Source: Elymus sibiricus (Eukaryota; Streptophyta; Magnoliopsida; Poales; Poaceae). Taken from it: 64,000 bases of DNA. Below, in pieces: positions 10,648 through 21,487 of this stretch; the first letter of the stretch is position 1, and each line of letters opens with the position of its first letter. The notes under the pieces were generated by a model. It did no database searches, had not been told where the DNA came from, and saw only the letters and a list, made by a program, of their open reading frames with translations. The position numbers were made by a program, and so were the translations under genes. The stretch is taken from positions 27,454,781 to 27,518,780 of the forward strand of contig CM077664.1 in assembly GCA_039707655.1 (NCBI GenBank), written 5' to 3'.

Positions 10648-13600
10648 TTATAACACATCTTGTAACATGTCCTCTGTTAATTCCCTTGTCATTTTCAATG
10701 TGGGACGGTTGGGGTTTGCCTCAGCCATGCTCTTAAAGGCACGTTCTGTGGCCTTTACATATGAACTCCTTGCGCCATCGCAGCTTATGGTGACATGGAC
10801 CGAAGTGAGGCTTGGGAGGTGCTGGATGCCAATATCATCAAAAACACCACCAGATTTGAACCTCTTTAGGTGAATACTGAAGTCGAGCTTCTTGAGATTC
10901 GGCATAGTCCCCGCTTCAAACATCAATTCTGCATAACTGTAGTAGAAACCAAGCTTCTGTAACTGTTGGAATCCTCCACCGGTGACGACAATTGGCCCTA
11001 CGCAGCGACAGTACCGCAGGTCGAACTCGATCAGAGTAGGTATTTTCCCAACCATTTCGAGATCCCGCTGCTTTATCTCTGTGTCACCGATGATATATAA
11101 TCTCTCTAGGTTGGGAAATGACACGATCCATTTGGTGATCCAATGGAGTTGCCCACTGCAGAGATGAATCTCTCGGACGCTATTGAGAGCAGGAAGGAAT
11201 GAATGCCCAATCAAGATTGGATCTTTTTCTGTCAAATAAAATTCAATACGGAGGGTGTGAAGCTTGCATGAGTCCAGTTTACAAAGGCAGGACACTAGCT
11301 CTTGCCCCTTGTTACCTGCTTTGTCAAATTCATCCGAGTCCCAAGTAATTCTCAAGTTTCTCAAATTTGCCAGTTTGCCAAGTCCCAAAACGTTTAGGGA
11401 CTGGTTGAAGGGTTTTAAATCCCAAAGCTCTCGCAAGCTCTTCATGTTCCCAATCTCATCTGGTAGTTTAGTTTTACCAGAAACAAACAGACGTGCCAGT
11501 CGTTTCAGCCGAGTAACTAATCCAGGCAGCTCAACTAATCCTGTGAATGACACGTCTAGCGTTTCAAGATACCCCAACTCTCCAATTTCTACGGGAAGCT
11601 CACTTGTACCTGCACCAGAGATATTCAAATACCTAAGCTGGATAAGTTTCCCAATATCTTTGACATGATGATTTACCAATCCACAACAACCTTGTAGATC
11701 CAGCAAACGCAGAGCATTTGACTTCACGAAGAAAGAAAAATATTCTCGAGCATACCCAAAAACAAAGAGTGATCGAGCATGTGATAAATCCAATTGCTCA
11801 ACACTTCCTTGATCCTCATTTCCCATCAAAGTGAGATGACGAACTCTGGTATCTGGCTTCGAATGATTGCTTAACACAATACTGAAGTTCTCTTCCATAG
11901 ACTTGCAAATAAGAAAATCAAGGACAGTATCATGGATCCGGCAAAGTGATGCCTTATTATCATGCCCTATGTCCACCGGCTGTATTAAACTTCTGTTAAC
12001 AAGATCATGGAAATACTTTTCTCCAATTTCAACGAGATCTCCATCTTCGCCGTGGATGAAACCCTCAGCAATCCATCTGTGTACTAACTGCTCCCTGCTA
12101 ATCAGATAATCTTCAGGAAACATAGTCATGTACAATAGGCAACTTCTTAGATGGAGGGGAAGGTCAAAGTAGCTCAAAGATAATATGTAATTCATGGAAT
12201 CAACATCAGAATTTCCTCTTTGCGCAAAAAGAATAGAAGAGCGCACACGTCCCCACTCTTCTTTTGTTTTACCGGTAGCCAACAAGCTAGATATGGCATT
12301 GATTGCCAGTGGTAAGCCACCACATTTTTTTATGATATCTCCTGCGACTTCTTTCAAGTTCGGAGAGCATCTTTCTTCACAACCAAATATTCTCCTGAAA
12401 AATAACTTCTTCGAGTCAGCAGCACTAAGTGGTTTGATTTTGTATACAAGATCTCCGTAAGAAGAGCAACATGATTTAGCAACATCATGTATACGCGTTG
12501 TGGTCATTATTACACTGCCACGTGCATTCTTAAATAAAGAACAATCCAAAGTTTTCCATGTCTGTAAATCCCAAATATCATCAATAATGATAAAGTACCT
12601 GCAAAAATTTTGTAGGAAAGAATGCATCAAATGACATGTATGACCTCGGTCAGAGCATTGAAGCATGTTTGGCGCTTGCCGGTGTAAACAGATAAATGTT
12701 ATCTGGAGATAAATGTTACTTTCTATGTTATAGTATGAAAAATATCAGTTGCCTGGACTTAACAGCTTAACTTATACTATGAACAGTAGAACAAGCTGCT
12801 AATAGACTGACTTTTGACTTTTGATTAATAGGGCCTGAGTTTTTGCGCTTGCCAACGTAAACAGATGGTTTGAGTGAAAGTATAAATGCACCAATACAAA
12901 CATTTACTGATACAAATCCCATTGCAGATAGCAGTCATGATATGAATTACCCATACTAGAACCAAAATGAACAAAGTCAAAATAATTCCTGGGACCCCAG
13001 ATACAACTGCATGGACAGGTAATTTGTAGCAATATCTCCACACAGCCACATATCACTACATAGTCTTGAGAGCCCGTGAAAACCACGTCACCAAATAGTA
13101 GAGGAATAGAAAAATAAATTGTAAAGATTTTTACAATTTGGAAGATCAAGACCTCAGTAGTTCTAGAAAGCCATTTAGCAACTTATAGTAGTTAGTAGTT
13201 ACATACCTTCTTTCTTCCAGGAAATTTCTGATCTGCCTGATGATAAGTTGTGGGTCCCCTGCCCCAGCATGAACACAATCTTGTTTCTGGAGTTGTGATA
13301 ATATAGAACTCAAAATATTCGTCATATTAGGACTGCATGAAATTGACACAAAAGCCTGACAGTCAAAGTTTGCTCCAATTTTATCATACACCTGCCTGGC
13401 GAGAGTCGTCTTGCCTAATCCCCCATATCCAACAATGGAGACAACCTTTGGCTGACGTGTCGATTCACCAACCTTATCGCTCAACCACTTCACAAGCTCA
13501 TCCCTCGGGCCATCGATGCCAACAAGCTCTGATGCATCTTTATAGACAGCCAAAATTCGAGGGTCAACTTTTGCATTTCTATGCTTGCAGGACTCATCGA

Positions 13601-14168
13601 TCTTGTACCTTTCGAATTGTGAAGCGACAAGTTAGATAGAAAGGGCCACAGAAGTGCCAATATTCGATGGCATATTGTATATGTTACTAATAGGTAAACA
13701 ATATACGCAAATACCGAAAAACAGAAGGCATTGAGACAGTTTAATCATTTACCTTGCATATCTCTCAGTCACTTCCTTGACTTGGGTCTTGATGTCTTTG
13801 ACGTCCTTGGCGATCTTATGCCGTGTCTTTATCTTGGCTATCTTTTTCATGCTTTTGTGGAAAAGCTCCCTAAAGCCGTCAGAGCTGGGCTCATGGTCCA
13901 CCAGCAGCATGAACTTATCAATTTTATCCTCAATATCATAAGACAACTCCCGCACAGCATTGGCATGAAGCGTCACTTGGTTATCAGGTTCCTCCACATC
14001 TGCCATCATGAGGAGGAGGGCTTGCATCGCCTCGAGCTCACTCTTTAGGAACTTGATGTCGCCATGGACATTCTTGAGCAGCTTGTATTCATCGCACAGC
14101 ATTGCGCCCAACTTCCCCAGGACAGAACCGATGGCCCCTGTTGACGCGCTCACCAAAAGTTCCGCCAT
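10648..14168 (-). CDS. NLR-A: CC-NB-ARC-LRR disease resistance protein, intact (three exons)
   Basis: This is a predicted intracellular immune receptor of 922 residues. Exons are 14168-13753, 13608-13207 and 12598-10648, with GT-AG introns of 144 and 608 bp. Both junctions split an arginine codon, and the three exons sum to an exact multiple of three with no stop. Residues 1-138 form an Rx-type coiled-coil domain with the EDVID-like motif YDIEDKIDKF. NB-ARC landmarks are the P-loop GYGGLGKTT (199-207), kinase-2 YFIIIDDIW (274-282), an RNBS-B-like IMTTTR, GGLPLAI (366-372), CLLYMTMFPEDY (426-437) and the MHD-position motif RIHD (493-496, I replaces M). LRRs run from about 520 to 900. The start is the first ATG before the conserved MAELLVSAS N terminus, matching NLR-E. 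By recall it is closest to RGA5/Pik-like grass NLRs. No integrated decoy domain is seen. The ligand is unknown. Confidence 0.93.
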
Positions 14169-14730
14169 TGTTGCTAATCTGGCTCACTCAAGTGTTCGAT
14201 CTCTCTGGGTTTTTAACTAGCAAGCTAATTAGTAGCTAGTGTGGTAATATGTAATCCATCCAGACAACCAGCGGCGGTGCTGATGGAAGAAGAAAATTGC
14301 GGGAAAACAGGCTAACCTTCTGCGCGCTGCATCGATCTGCTTGTTCTCTGCTTCTCCTCTTCTCGCCCCTACCGACAATGACAGGTAGGGATCGGAGCTG
14401 CAGAGACAACGACGGTGCCGGATTGGATAGTCCCTTCTCAAACTCTCTCCCAGCTGGTCATATCACAATATTAGAGATGCATGAAACAAGACTTATAATC
14501 GATGAAATTAACACGTTGCCTGAAAAGGGGCATGAAAGATCTTCAGCACACTCAGCAGTCAGTTCTATGTAAATATAATTTCTGAAGGAATCCAGTTTCA
14601 CATATTTATTTATTTTCTTTTCTTTCTTTGTCAGCAGATCATTTCCTATCATAACTGAATACAGCGATGAGAAAGTCAACTCACAAACCAACCCAACCAA
14701 ATCTAGTCCAAGGAAGCATTGGATTTTTAA
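14169..14730 (-). other. NLR-A upstream region, shared with NLR-E upstream DNA
   Basis: The sequence contains pieces matching the upstream region of NLR-E. A phrase like CTTCTCAAACTCTCTC and a nearby AGAGATGCA (14435-14480) also occur near 53970-54020 and, in part, near 39375 and 40120. A CTGCATCGATCTGC phrase (14325-14345) recurs at 53255-53275. This is likely the promoter and 5' untranslated region copied with the gene. No core promoter element can be assigned with confidence. Confidence 0.5.
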
Positions 14731-16199
14731 ATGAGAATTGAGAAGTATCTAAACTCCTTCCGGAGCGAGTATCTGCTTGGCCCCAATCCCGCGCCACCAG
14801 TGCCGGCTCCGCCTTGGCCGACCCCTGCTCCCTCCCCTCCGCCACCCACTGCTCCCGCGACGACCTCCACCCATGTGCCCACCCCTCCACCCCTTGCCCC
14901 GTCTACACCGAGAGGAACCCCTCCTCCCTCGTTCTTCTGCCTCACCGCGATAGACAGCGCTCTCAGACCGGGGGCCGAGCTGGGCGGCGCTCCCTCCCTG
15001 ATCTGGGTGGTAGCAGCGACTGGCTTGCTCTCTCTCTTTCTCAGAACAAAGAGAGCACGGGAGAGCTCACCTGAGAAGAGAAGGCCGGTGGCGCCCCGCA
15101 GTCGAGGTCGGGCCAGAGGTTCACCTCCACTGCTCCAGACGGTGGCGGGAGATGCAATCGACTGGCTGCTGGAGATGCTTCGAGCGATGGCGTTATTCAC
15201 TTATTCTCCTCTCGCTCTCTAGTTCACCTACAGCAGATGGCGGTACAGTAATATCAAGTATAATTGATAAAGTGCCACACATTTTTGCTAATCATTTTAG
15301 TGTTAGATACACCCGTATCTGACAAATACTATAAGACAGGTAATTTTGGATGAAGGTTGTACATGTTTGCTAATCAACCGGTACCTTTAATTTTTTCGAG
15401 CGTCAGATAATTTCTACTTTATCCGAAGCTGAAGGTGGGGACGACGTAAGGGGCAACAATGACGAGTACATGTCACACCAAAGGCGAGCTAGGACCTCGC
15501 CAAAGAGTCCGGGACAACGCTCGAGTGGCAGCCAGCTGCAGGGGCGGTCAGCCAAGTACTGAAGACCCTGTCTACATATAGAATAGAAGTGAGTTCTCTC
15601 AGTTCGAGGCGAGGAAGAAACATGATGGGTGCACGTCAGGGGAAGGTGGGGTGCGGGAATCACCGGAACTTCTGCAGATTGGGGCGGGGGGGGGGGGGGG
15701 GGGGGGCTTCAAGGAATGTTTGGGGCAGTGGCCAGCACAGCGGTGGAGATAAGGTCGAGGGAAAGGCGGTGTGTGGTAGCGCCCGTCGCCGCCGAGGGAG
15801 GGGGCGAGGAAGAGGCAAATAGTTAGGGCTGGGGAGGAGGACTTGCGCTTAGAGGAAGAGCAACAGTGTGCGCTTGATGAGACAAAAGTGACTGATGCCC
15901 AAAAAATTCAAGAGTGACTGATGCCCAAAAAATTCAAGCACGGGCGAAATGTAGGGGCTCCCTTTTTTATTGGATAAAATGGCACACTTTTGATTCATAG
16001 ATGTATGAAATTGGACAAACTAAAAATTTTCCTCCCTTTTCAGGACTGGACCCACACGTCATATAATTTTGACCTTCGGTCATTTTCACCAGGTTAACTG
16101 GTTCGATCGAACCTTGCATGATCGAATGAAACAGCCAAGTACATCCAGCGAAAGAGAGTGAAGTTAACGCACTTGGGGTTCGGGCACTAGAGTGTTTGT
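14731..16199. other. GC-rich spacer, no supported gene
   Basis: At 14731-15222 there is an open proline-rich plus-strand frame with an open minus-strand frame over the same bases. Both are explained by CCC/CCG-rich composition and neither has a recognisable domain. A 21-base G run lies at 15686-15706. Two near-identical copies of AGAGTGACTGATGCCCAAAAAATTCAAG-type text lie at about 15885-15940. I see no repeat ends or NLR motifs. Confidence 0.4.
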
Positions 16200-18115
16200 G
16201 TGAGGATCTAGTGCCCACTAGTGTTTTGGAGGGGGGAGCTTTGGATGTAGAGGAGCATGGTTCCTCTACAACCAAAGCAAAGCTTTGACATTGACCTCAG
16301 TCATGAGGACTCCAAGGTGGTGCCGGCAAAGCCCAAGCACACGTGAAAGAGGAAGGTGTACCCACTCTTCATGGTGCGTCGAAGTGCGAGGATCAAATGC
16401 AAACGAAAATTTCATGATGAAAAATAAGAGGCATTTTCTGGAATAGTAGAGTTCTTGCGGACTTGTCTAAACGTAGGTTTCTAGCGAATACGTCCAAAGA
16501 GAATAAGCTGTACTTTATTGCTTTGCTCGAGACAAGACGTGATAATTTTACTTCGCAGTTCCCCGGGACGATTTCCAGTGGTTCAGACTATATATGATTG
16601 GCATTGTCTCCCACCACGGGGAAGATCTGGCAGGATCTTACTCGGGGTTAATTGCGAATCCCTGGAGTCGTGAGTCTCATTACGGGTGACTATGCTGTCA
16701 AATTTAATGTGCGATCGAAAGTTGATTGTTTTAGGTGGGCTCTGGTCAAGGTTGATTTCCTAGTAGACTTGGTGAGGTTTTGCGGGATGAGAGGTTACCT
16801 ATTTTTGTTGGTGGACACTTTAATATTACTAGCAAAAAAGCCCGTGCGTTGCAACGGGAAAAAATATACCACACGTCCCTAACAGAATAATCATGACTGA
16901 AGACCTCAATGGGTCCACGTGCATCCCATCTATGTTGCCGCTTACCCTCCTTCCCACCCTTGTGGACGGCGGCCTCAGTGCTCACAATCACAACTCGCTT
17001 GAATGTGGCCAATTCTAAGGTGTCTCTTTTTCTCTCCGCATAAGATGAGAAATCTACTTTTTCTCACCTGGAGGTTTTACCGAGTCATGCATGCGTGATT
17101 ATAGATGGTTTCTTTCTTCTCCAAACTAATTTTGCAGAGGTGTTGATTTCTAACCCGATCTACACCGGTACGAAAGAAAGATGGATCATGCGCTAATTAT
17201 TAATATTGTCCCCTAAATAGCATTTAAAAAATATTTAATAGGTAAAAAAAACATCATATTCAAATTCTACACATTTTTCTAATCAATTTCAATATATAAA
17301 ATGTCAAAATTGGAGTTAGGGTTAGAAGATATGAATATTTTAAAAAAGCATTTGAATCACATTTTTTAAATATTTAAGAGGTAAAATAACATCATATTTA
17401 GATTCTAGACAATTTTCTAATCAATTTTCATATATGACATGTCAAAATTGGAGTTAGCGTTTAAAAGATATGGATATTTTAGAAAAGCATTTGAACCTGT
17501 CCAAAAAAATAATAGATGGATGGCGGGTTGATTAACTAAAAGATCAGGGGGTTTTCCGGAAAAAAGCGAAATGTTTTGTTTTCACTTAAATTTAGGACCG
17601 CGGGTTGATTAACTAAAAGACCAGGGGTTTTCTGAAAAACGGAAAATGAACCCTTTTTTTCCACTTGAAATAGGACTGCGGGTTGAATTCTCAGAAATAA
17701 AGGGACTTTTTTGCAAAATTGACGACGACGTACGACCAGAAGCTTTCGGCGCTTTATTATTAGGTAGAGATTAGGCGGAGAGAAGAAAAGAATAATGATA
17801 ATTTCGATGGGAGGTGGTCGTTTATGTTCAACGCTATCATTGAGTCTGGACTTGAGAGAGATTGATCTCACAGGCAGGCAATACACTTGGGCGAACAATT
17901 TGGAGAATTCAACTTATGAGAAATTGGATTGAGTTCTTACCAGTGTCGAATGGGAGCACAAGTTTCCACTTGTAACAGTGCGAGCGTTACAATGAGGACT
18001 GTCCGATCATACACCCCTCCTTGTTGATTCCGGTGATGCGACTCACATCGGCAACAAAACTATTTTCTCCTTCGAACTATGGTGGGTCAAATACTTCTAC
18101 AAATGTGATTCCATC
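16200..18115 (+). mobile_element. L1-type LINE fragment, interrupted by Helitron B
   Basis: Plus-strand frames encode the start of a LINE ORF2 (apurinic-type endonuclease). The first part has an EAFSGIVEFL / LYFIALLETRRDNFTS-like region at 16440-16570 and KVDCFRWALVKVDF near 16700-16755. The second part, from 17771, reads RWSFMFNAIIESGL, LTGRQYTWANN and LSDHTPLL-like text, ending near 18115. Skipping 16829-17770 joins the halves in frame across the conserved FNIIRR..EKNNDNFDGRW segment. The weak start at 16200 is the possible end of ORF1. Stops and a truncated 3' side mark it as dead. Confidence 0.8.
16829..17770 (-). mobile_element. Helitron B inserted in a LINE ORF2
   Basis: On the minus strand it starts TCTCTACCTAATAATAAAGC at 17770 after host A. 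It ends with the hairpin CCCGTTGC-AAC-GCACGGG, then CTTTTTTG and CTAG at 16832-16829, followed by host T. Removing these 942 bp joins A and T and restores the LINE endonuclease frame exactly, so both borders are supported to the base. The interior is AT-rich and non-coding. It contains repeated GGTTGATTAACTAAAAGA phrases near 17530 and 17590 and duplicated AAAATTGGAGTTAG phrases near 17305 and 17445. Confidence 0.93.
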
Positions 18116-18552
18116 CTGAAAATTTGCACGCATGTAGAACAAACATCAAATGTTTCTTGCAAAAAAATCTGATTTTTTTTTTAAATTACTACCTTTTCGG
18201 ATTTTACTGTTTATCCAGGGTCATGTGAGCTCGAGCTCACATACTCCATGTCCCCACGTACAGGCATGACAAAGAAGTAAGGAAGCAAGCCCATCCTACT
18301 TGAACCAGCAACACAATTCACACAGCAAAAGTTCATTCTCATTTTCAGGGTCGATCTAACCATGGTCAACGGCAGTGGCGATGACTATCTAATCGAAGGA
18401 TCAAGGGATGGAATTGAACTGTGTAGGTGCAGCAGAGAAGGGGCTGGTGCTCTCCCTGTTCTGGTCGTCCGTCGTTCTTGCTCTCCGGCCAGGAAAATCA
18501 AGAAGCAGAAGCAGGAGACGCCTATTCATGCTCCTGCACTGACCATCATGTA
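18116..18552. other. Spacer with a 20-bp perfect palindrome
   Basis: ATGTGAGCTCGAGCTCACAT at 18223-18242 is a perfect palindrome. Otherwise there is a short open frame (18362-18553) without recognisable features. This lies just before the duplicated block around NLR-B. Confidence 0.5.
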
Positions 18553-19978
18553 ACAAGGAGGCACTAGTAATACTAGCAGTAATGGTGATATTTACAACGA
18601 CGAGAGGTAGGAAGAGGAGATCAATGAGGAGAAGCAGATCAAGGTGTCAGTCAGTGAAATGTTACTGGTTCCTCTGCTGCAGAGAGGCTCTGAGTGAGGG
18701 TGAGAGAGATATCACCTACTTGAGGATAAATTGTTGGTCTTGCTGATCGATTCATGCTCCCTCACTTCACTTGGCATTTGGCAAGCCGATGAAGTGACTG
18801 AAAAGCCGATGATCAATCATCTATAATGAGAAACAGAATCAGCAAAGAGAGCGGGGAATCAAGCACTGAACCAGTTTCTCTTGGGCTGGCACTATCACTA
18901 GCATGCACGAAAGAAATCGGGAAGAACACGAGTGAAATAAGCATCTTCCAAATAACCTTACTGTTGCTTGTTACAAAATACTCTAACAATGTTGCCTGAA
19001 AACACACAAATAAATTGAATTAAATAATTCTTAAATGACCTTACTTTTCCATGTTACAAAATACTCCAACAGAGTTACCAAGAAAAACACAAATTAATTT
19101 AATCCAGCAATTCTTAAATACTCCCTCCGTCCCAAAATAAGTGACTCAACTTTGTACTAATTTTAGTACTAAAGTTAGTACATAGTTTAGTCACTTATTT
19201 TGGGACGGAGGGAGTACTAAGTAGCATGATGGAGAAATCATAAACATGGGATATAAACAATAAAAACTCAAATAGTCTGATTGCAAGCTCCAGAGTGAAT
19301 ATCTCCCAACTACAACATTGTTGGTCGATCATACAAGTACTGAAGTGCTAACAGGGAAAGCAACAAGAGTTTCTTCATATCTAGAGGTTCAACACACATG
19401 ACGGCATCTGTGGTGCAGGGCGTATGGTTGGGAAGGCAATATCGACGTGCAGTAGATTAGCAAATCGAGCGAGACCGGGAAACTAAACCTAGTGGATTAA
19501 CAGATCGCTGGGGAACTACTGGATAGCTGATCTGTTATTAATCTACAGAATAAAACAACACATCTCTCCATTCAAACAGCAAGAACGAAATAACATGACG
19601 TGCAAGTAGAAAACAAACAAACAAAACCAAATATGCATGATGAAGCAGACAAGTTCAGACACTGCAGAAGCAGAGAACACGGTTGGCTGAAGCTCTCAAA
19701 TCGAAGCATCTAAATCGCACTGGCAAACAAATTCTGGTTCATGACAAGCAAGCAAACATGCATGGTAGGGGACTCAATTCCATTTTCTGTCTAATGCTGG
19801 TGAAACCTTGGCTTTTCAACACCAAATAAGAAACATGTGCCTTTTGTTGCTGAAGAAAGCAGGATAGTATGTAGTCCGTATTTTCCATGAACATATATGA
19901 AGACACGGACAGAACATGAATCGAATGGACAAATAATCATTCACGCAGTACATATTTCAAACCGAGACCCAGATCATA
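18553..19978. other. Duplicated intergenic block (copy near NLR-B)
   Basis: Parts of this stretch recur near NLR-C. 18553-18850 resembles 29635-29900 (shared GGATCAAGGTGTCAG and ATTGTTGGTCTT phrases). 19780-19975 resembles 31385-31600 and, further diverged, 55350-55510 near NLR-F (shared GCTTTTCAACACCAAATAAG). The block is non-coding. Its value is as an empty-site reference for insertions in the other copies. Confidence 0.7.
19121..19214. mobile_element. Stowaway MITE (Tc1/mariner type)
   Basis: This 94-bp element starts CTCCCTCCGTCCCAAAATAA and ends with its inverse TTATTTTGGGACGGAGGGAG. It is flanked by TA at 19119-19120 and 19215-19216. Terminal sequence, size and TA duplication are diagnostic for Triticeae Stowaway MITEs. 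It can fold into a long hairpin. Confidence 0.97.
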
Positions 19979-20845
19979 TCTTTTTTGTTTTGTTTTTGAG
20001 AATCACCGGGGGAGGAGTCCCTCCACCTGAATATATTGCTCAAAGTGGCCATTATGCCAGAAGAGTGATCCAGTTTATAAGGGAAACCGGATCGAAAACC
20101 GAAACAAGTTGACCAGTTTATAAGGGAAACCGGGCTGAAAACCGTACAAGTAACAAGGTTACAAGAAGAGAAGAACATAACGCCCAACATAAGGCAGGAC
20201 CTAGCTAGCAGACTAAAAGGACCATCACCACATAAGACACAAATAGTTGTAGGGTGTCGTCGAGGGATTACAATACCTAGACTTTGCGAGCAACCTAACG
20301 TACCGCACTACATGCGTACCAAGCCCCACGGCACAGCTCAGGAGTATCCACAATCAACGAGTGCAAAAACACGAACCTTGACTGGGAGCCCCGCCATGGA
20401 AAATCGGAACGATTAGCAAATTGGGGAGGCATCTTGCGCCATCAAAGAGCAAAAATGAACCAAGACATCACCAAGAGCACGACGCTCGCCGCAACACATC
20501 GGCCGCCATGGGAGGGTCTTGAGCATGCATAGCGAGACACCTTCACGAGGGGGAAACAAATGGCCGCCTTGCGGTGCCGAAGGCACCGCCGCCAAACCCC
20601 AAAGAACACCACCGAACAACCACCGTCGACTCCAAGTCAGTCGCACCACCACCACCATTGGTCTCTCCGGCTGATCCCTGTTCCAAAAATGATGCCCACA
20701 AGAGGGAAACGACGTAATGCACCGCCATCATCCGATCCAAGAGAGCACGGATCTGAGGTTTTCCTCGGAGCAGGAGACGGTAAGGGAGAGGAGCACTTCA
20801 CCACAGCAGCACCTTCAAGAAGGCAGGGCACATACAAGCTGTAAC
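19979..20845 (-). mobile_element. Probable LINE-like insertion, non-coding, in the NLR-B flank
   Basis: Compared with the NLR-C and NLR-F flanks, extra sequence begins at a T-rich run (about 19980-19996, read as a minus-strand A tail). It ends near 20845, where the shared text resumes with AGGGCAC..AAGCTGTAAC. The interior (20420-20830) is GC-rich, with CACCTTCAAGAAGG-type phrases also seen near 32275. Open frames are not convincing. The class assignment is inference. Confidence 0.45.
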
Positions 20846-21487
20846 AGGGCACTTATAAGCTGTAACCATTACAAGGATCCCAACTATCTAGACAGTAGCC
20901 ATATATTTGACACTGAAAATGAATTTCTGAACATAATGAAATCACAAGCCAATAGTGGTAGGTAGGTAGGCCACACAAATGTTTTCGGAGACTTAACAGC
21001 CAGCACAATACAACTGAAATATATAAGAGAATGACATGTAGTATATGGATCCTAGAGCACATGCCAACGGAAGTACGTAATCGAAATAAGAAAGTAATGC
21101 GAGACTTGAAGTCTTAGCAATATCAGACCACAAACCAATGGCAGTCTCACAGTAAGTGCCATTTTATTACAAAGCCATATTAATTAAACACACTTCACAA
21201 GCACACAGTAGCAGTACGTAGTTTTTCTTTTCATACACACAAAGAAGCAGCGTGAAAAGCAAATCAGTAGTTGTCGAATCTTTGATGCGAGGAGCTAGCG
21301 GCAGGAGTCTTCAAACAGCAGTTACGATTCCTTCGTTCCGACGACCTAAAAATATAGCAAGCAACTCAGCGCCAACACATGTTAAGCTTGTAATTATAAC
21401 GCACGAGGGAACGAGGCAGTAATGCAGACAATATATAGTTGGCAGCGAGTGACTTACATACACATTTTGCGGATCAGAGAGCAGCAG
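20846..21487 (-). other. NLR-B 3' flank with probable 3'-UTR intron
   Basis: Just past the NLR stop, minus-strand text has a strong donor GTATGTAAG (about 21452-21462). About 110 bases further on is an acceptor-like TATATTTTTAG followed by GTCGTCGG (near 21345). The same donor and acceptor context exists downstream of NLR-C (33970-33980 and about 33862) and in part at NLR-F (56255-56265). This suggests the ancestral RPM1-like gene had an intron in its 3' untranslated region. Confidence 0.45.

Noticed and set aside
14731..15222. 163-codon proline-rich open frame (and an overlapping minus-strand frame)
   Set aside because: Both strands are open because of GC-rich composition. No domain, splice support or paralogue was seen.
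16829..17770. Harbinger or other TIR element with a TTA duplication at this site
   Set aside because: Removing a TTA-bounded element leaves the LINE frame with a stop, whereas removing the Helitron-bounded interval restores the conserved motif exactly.
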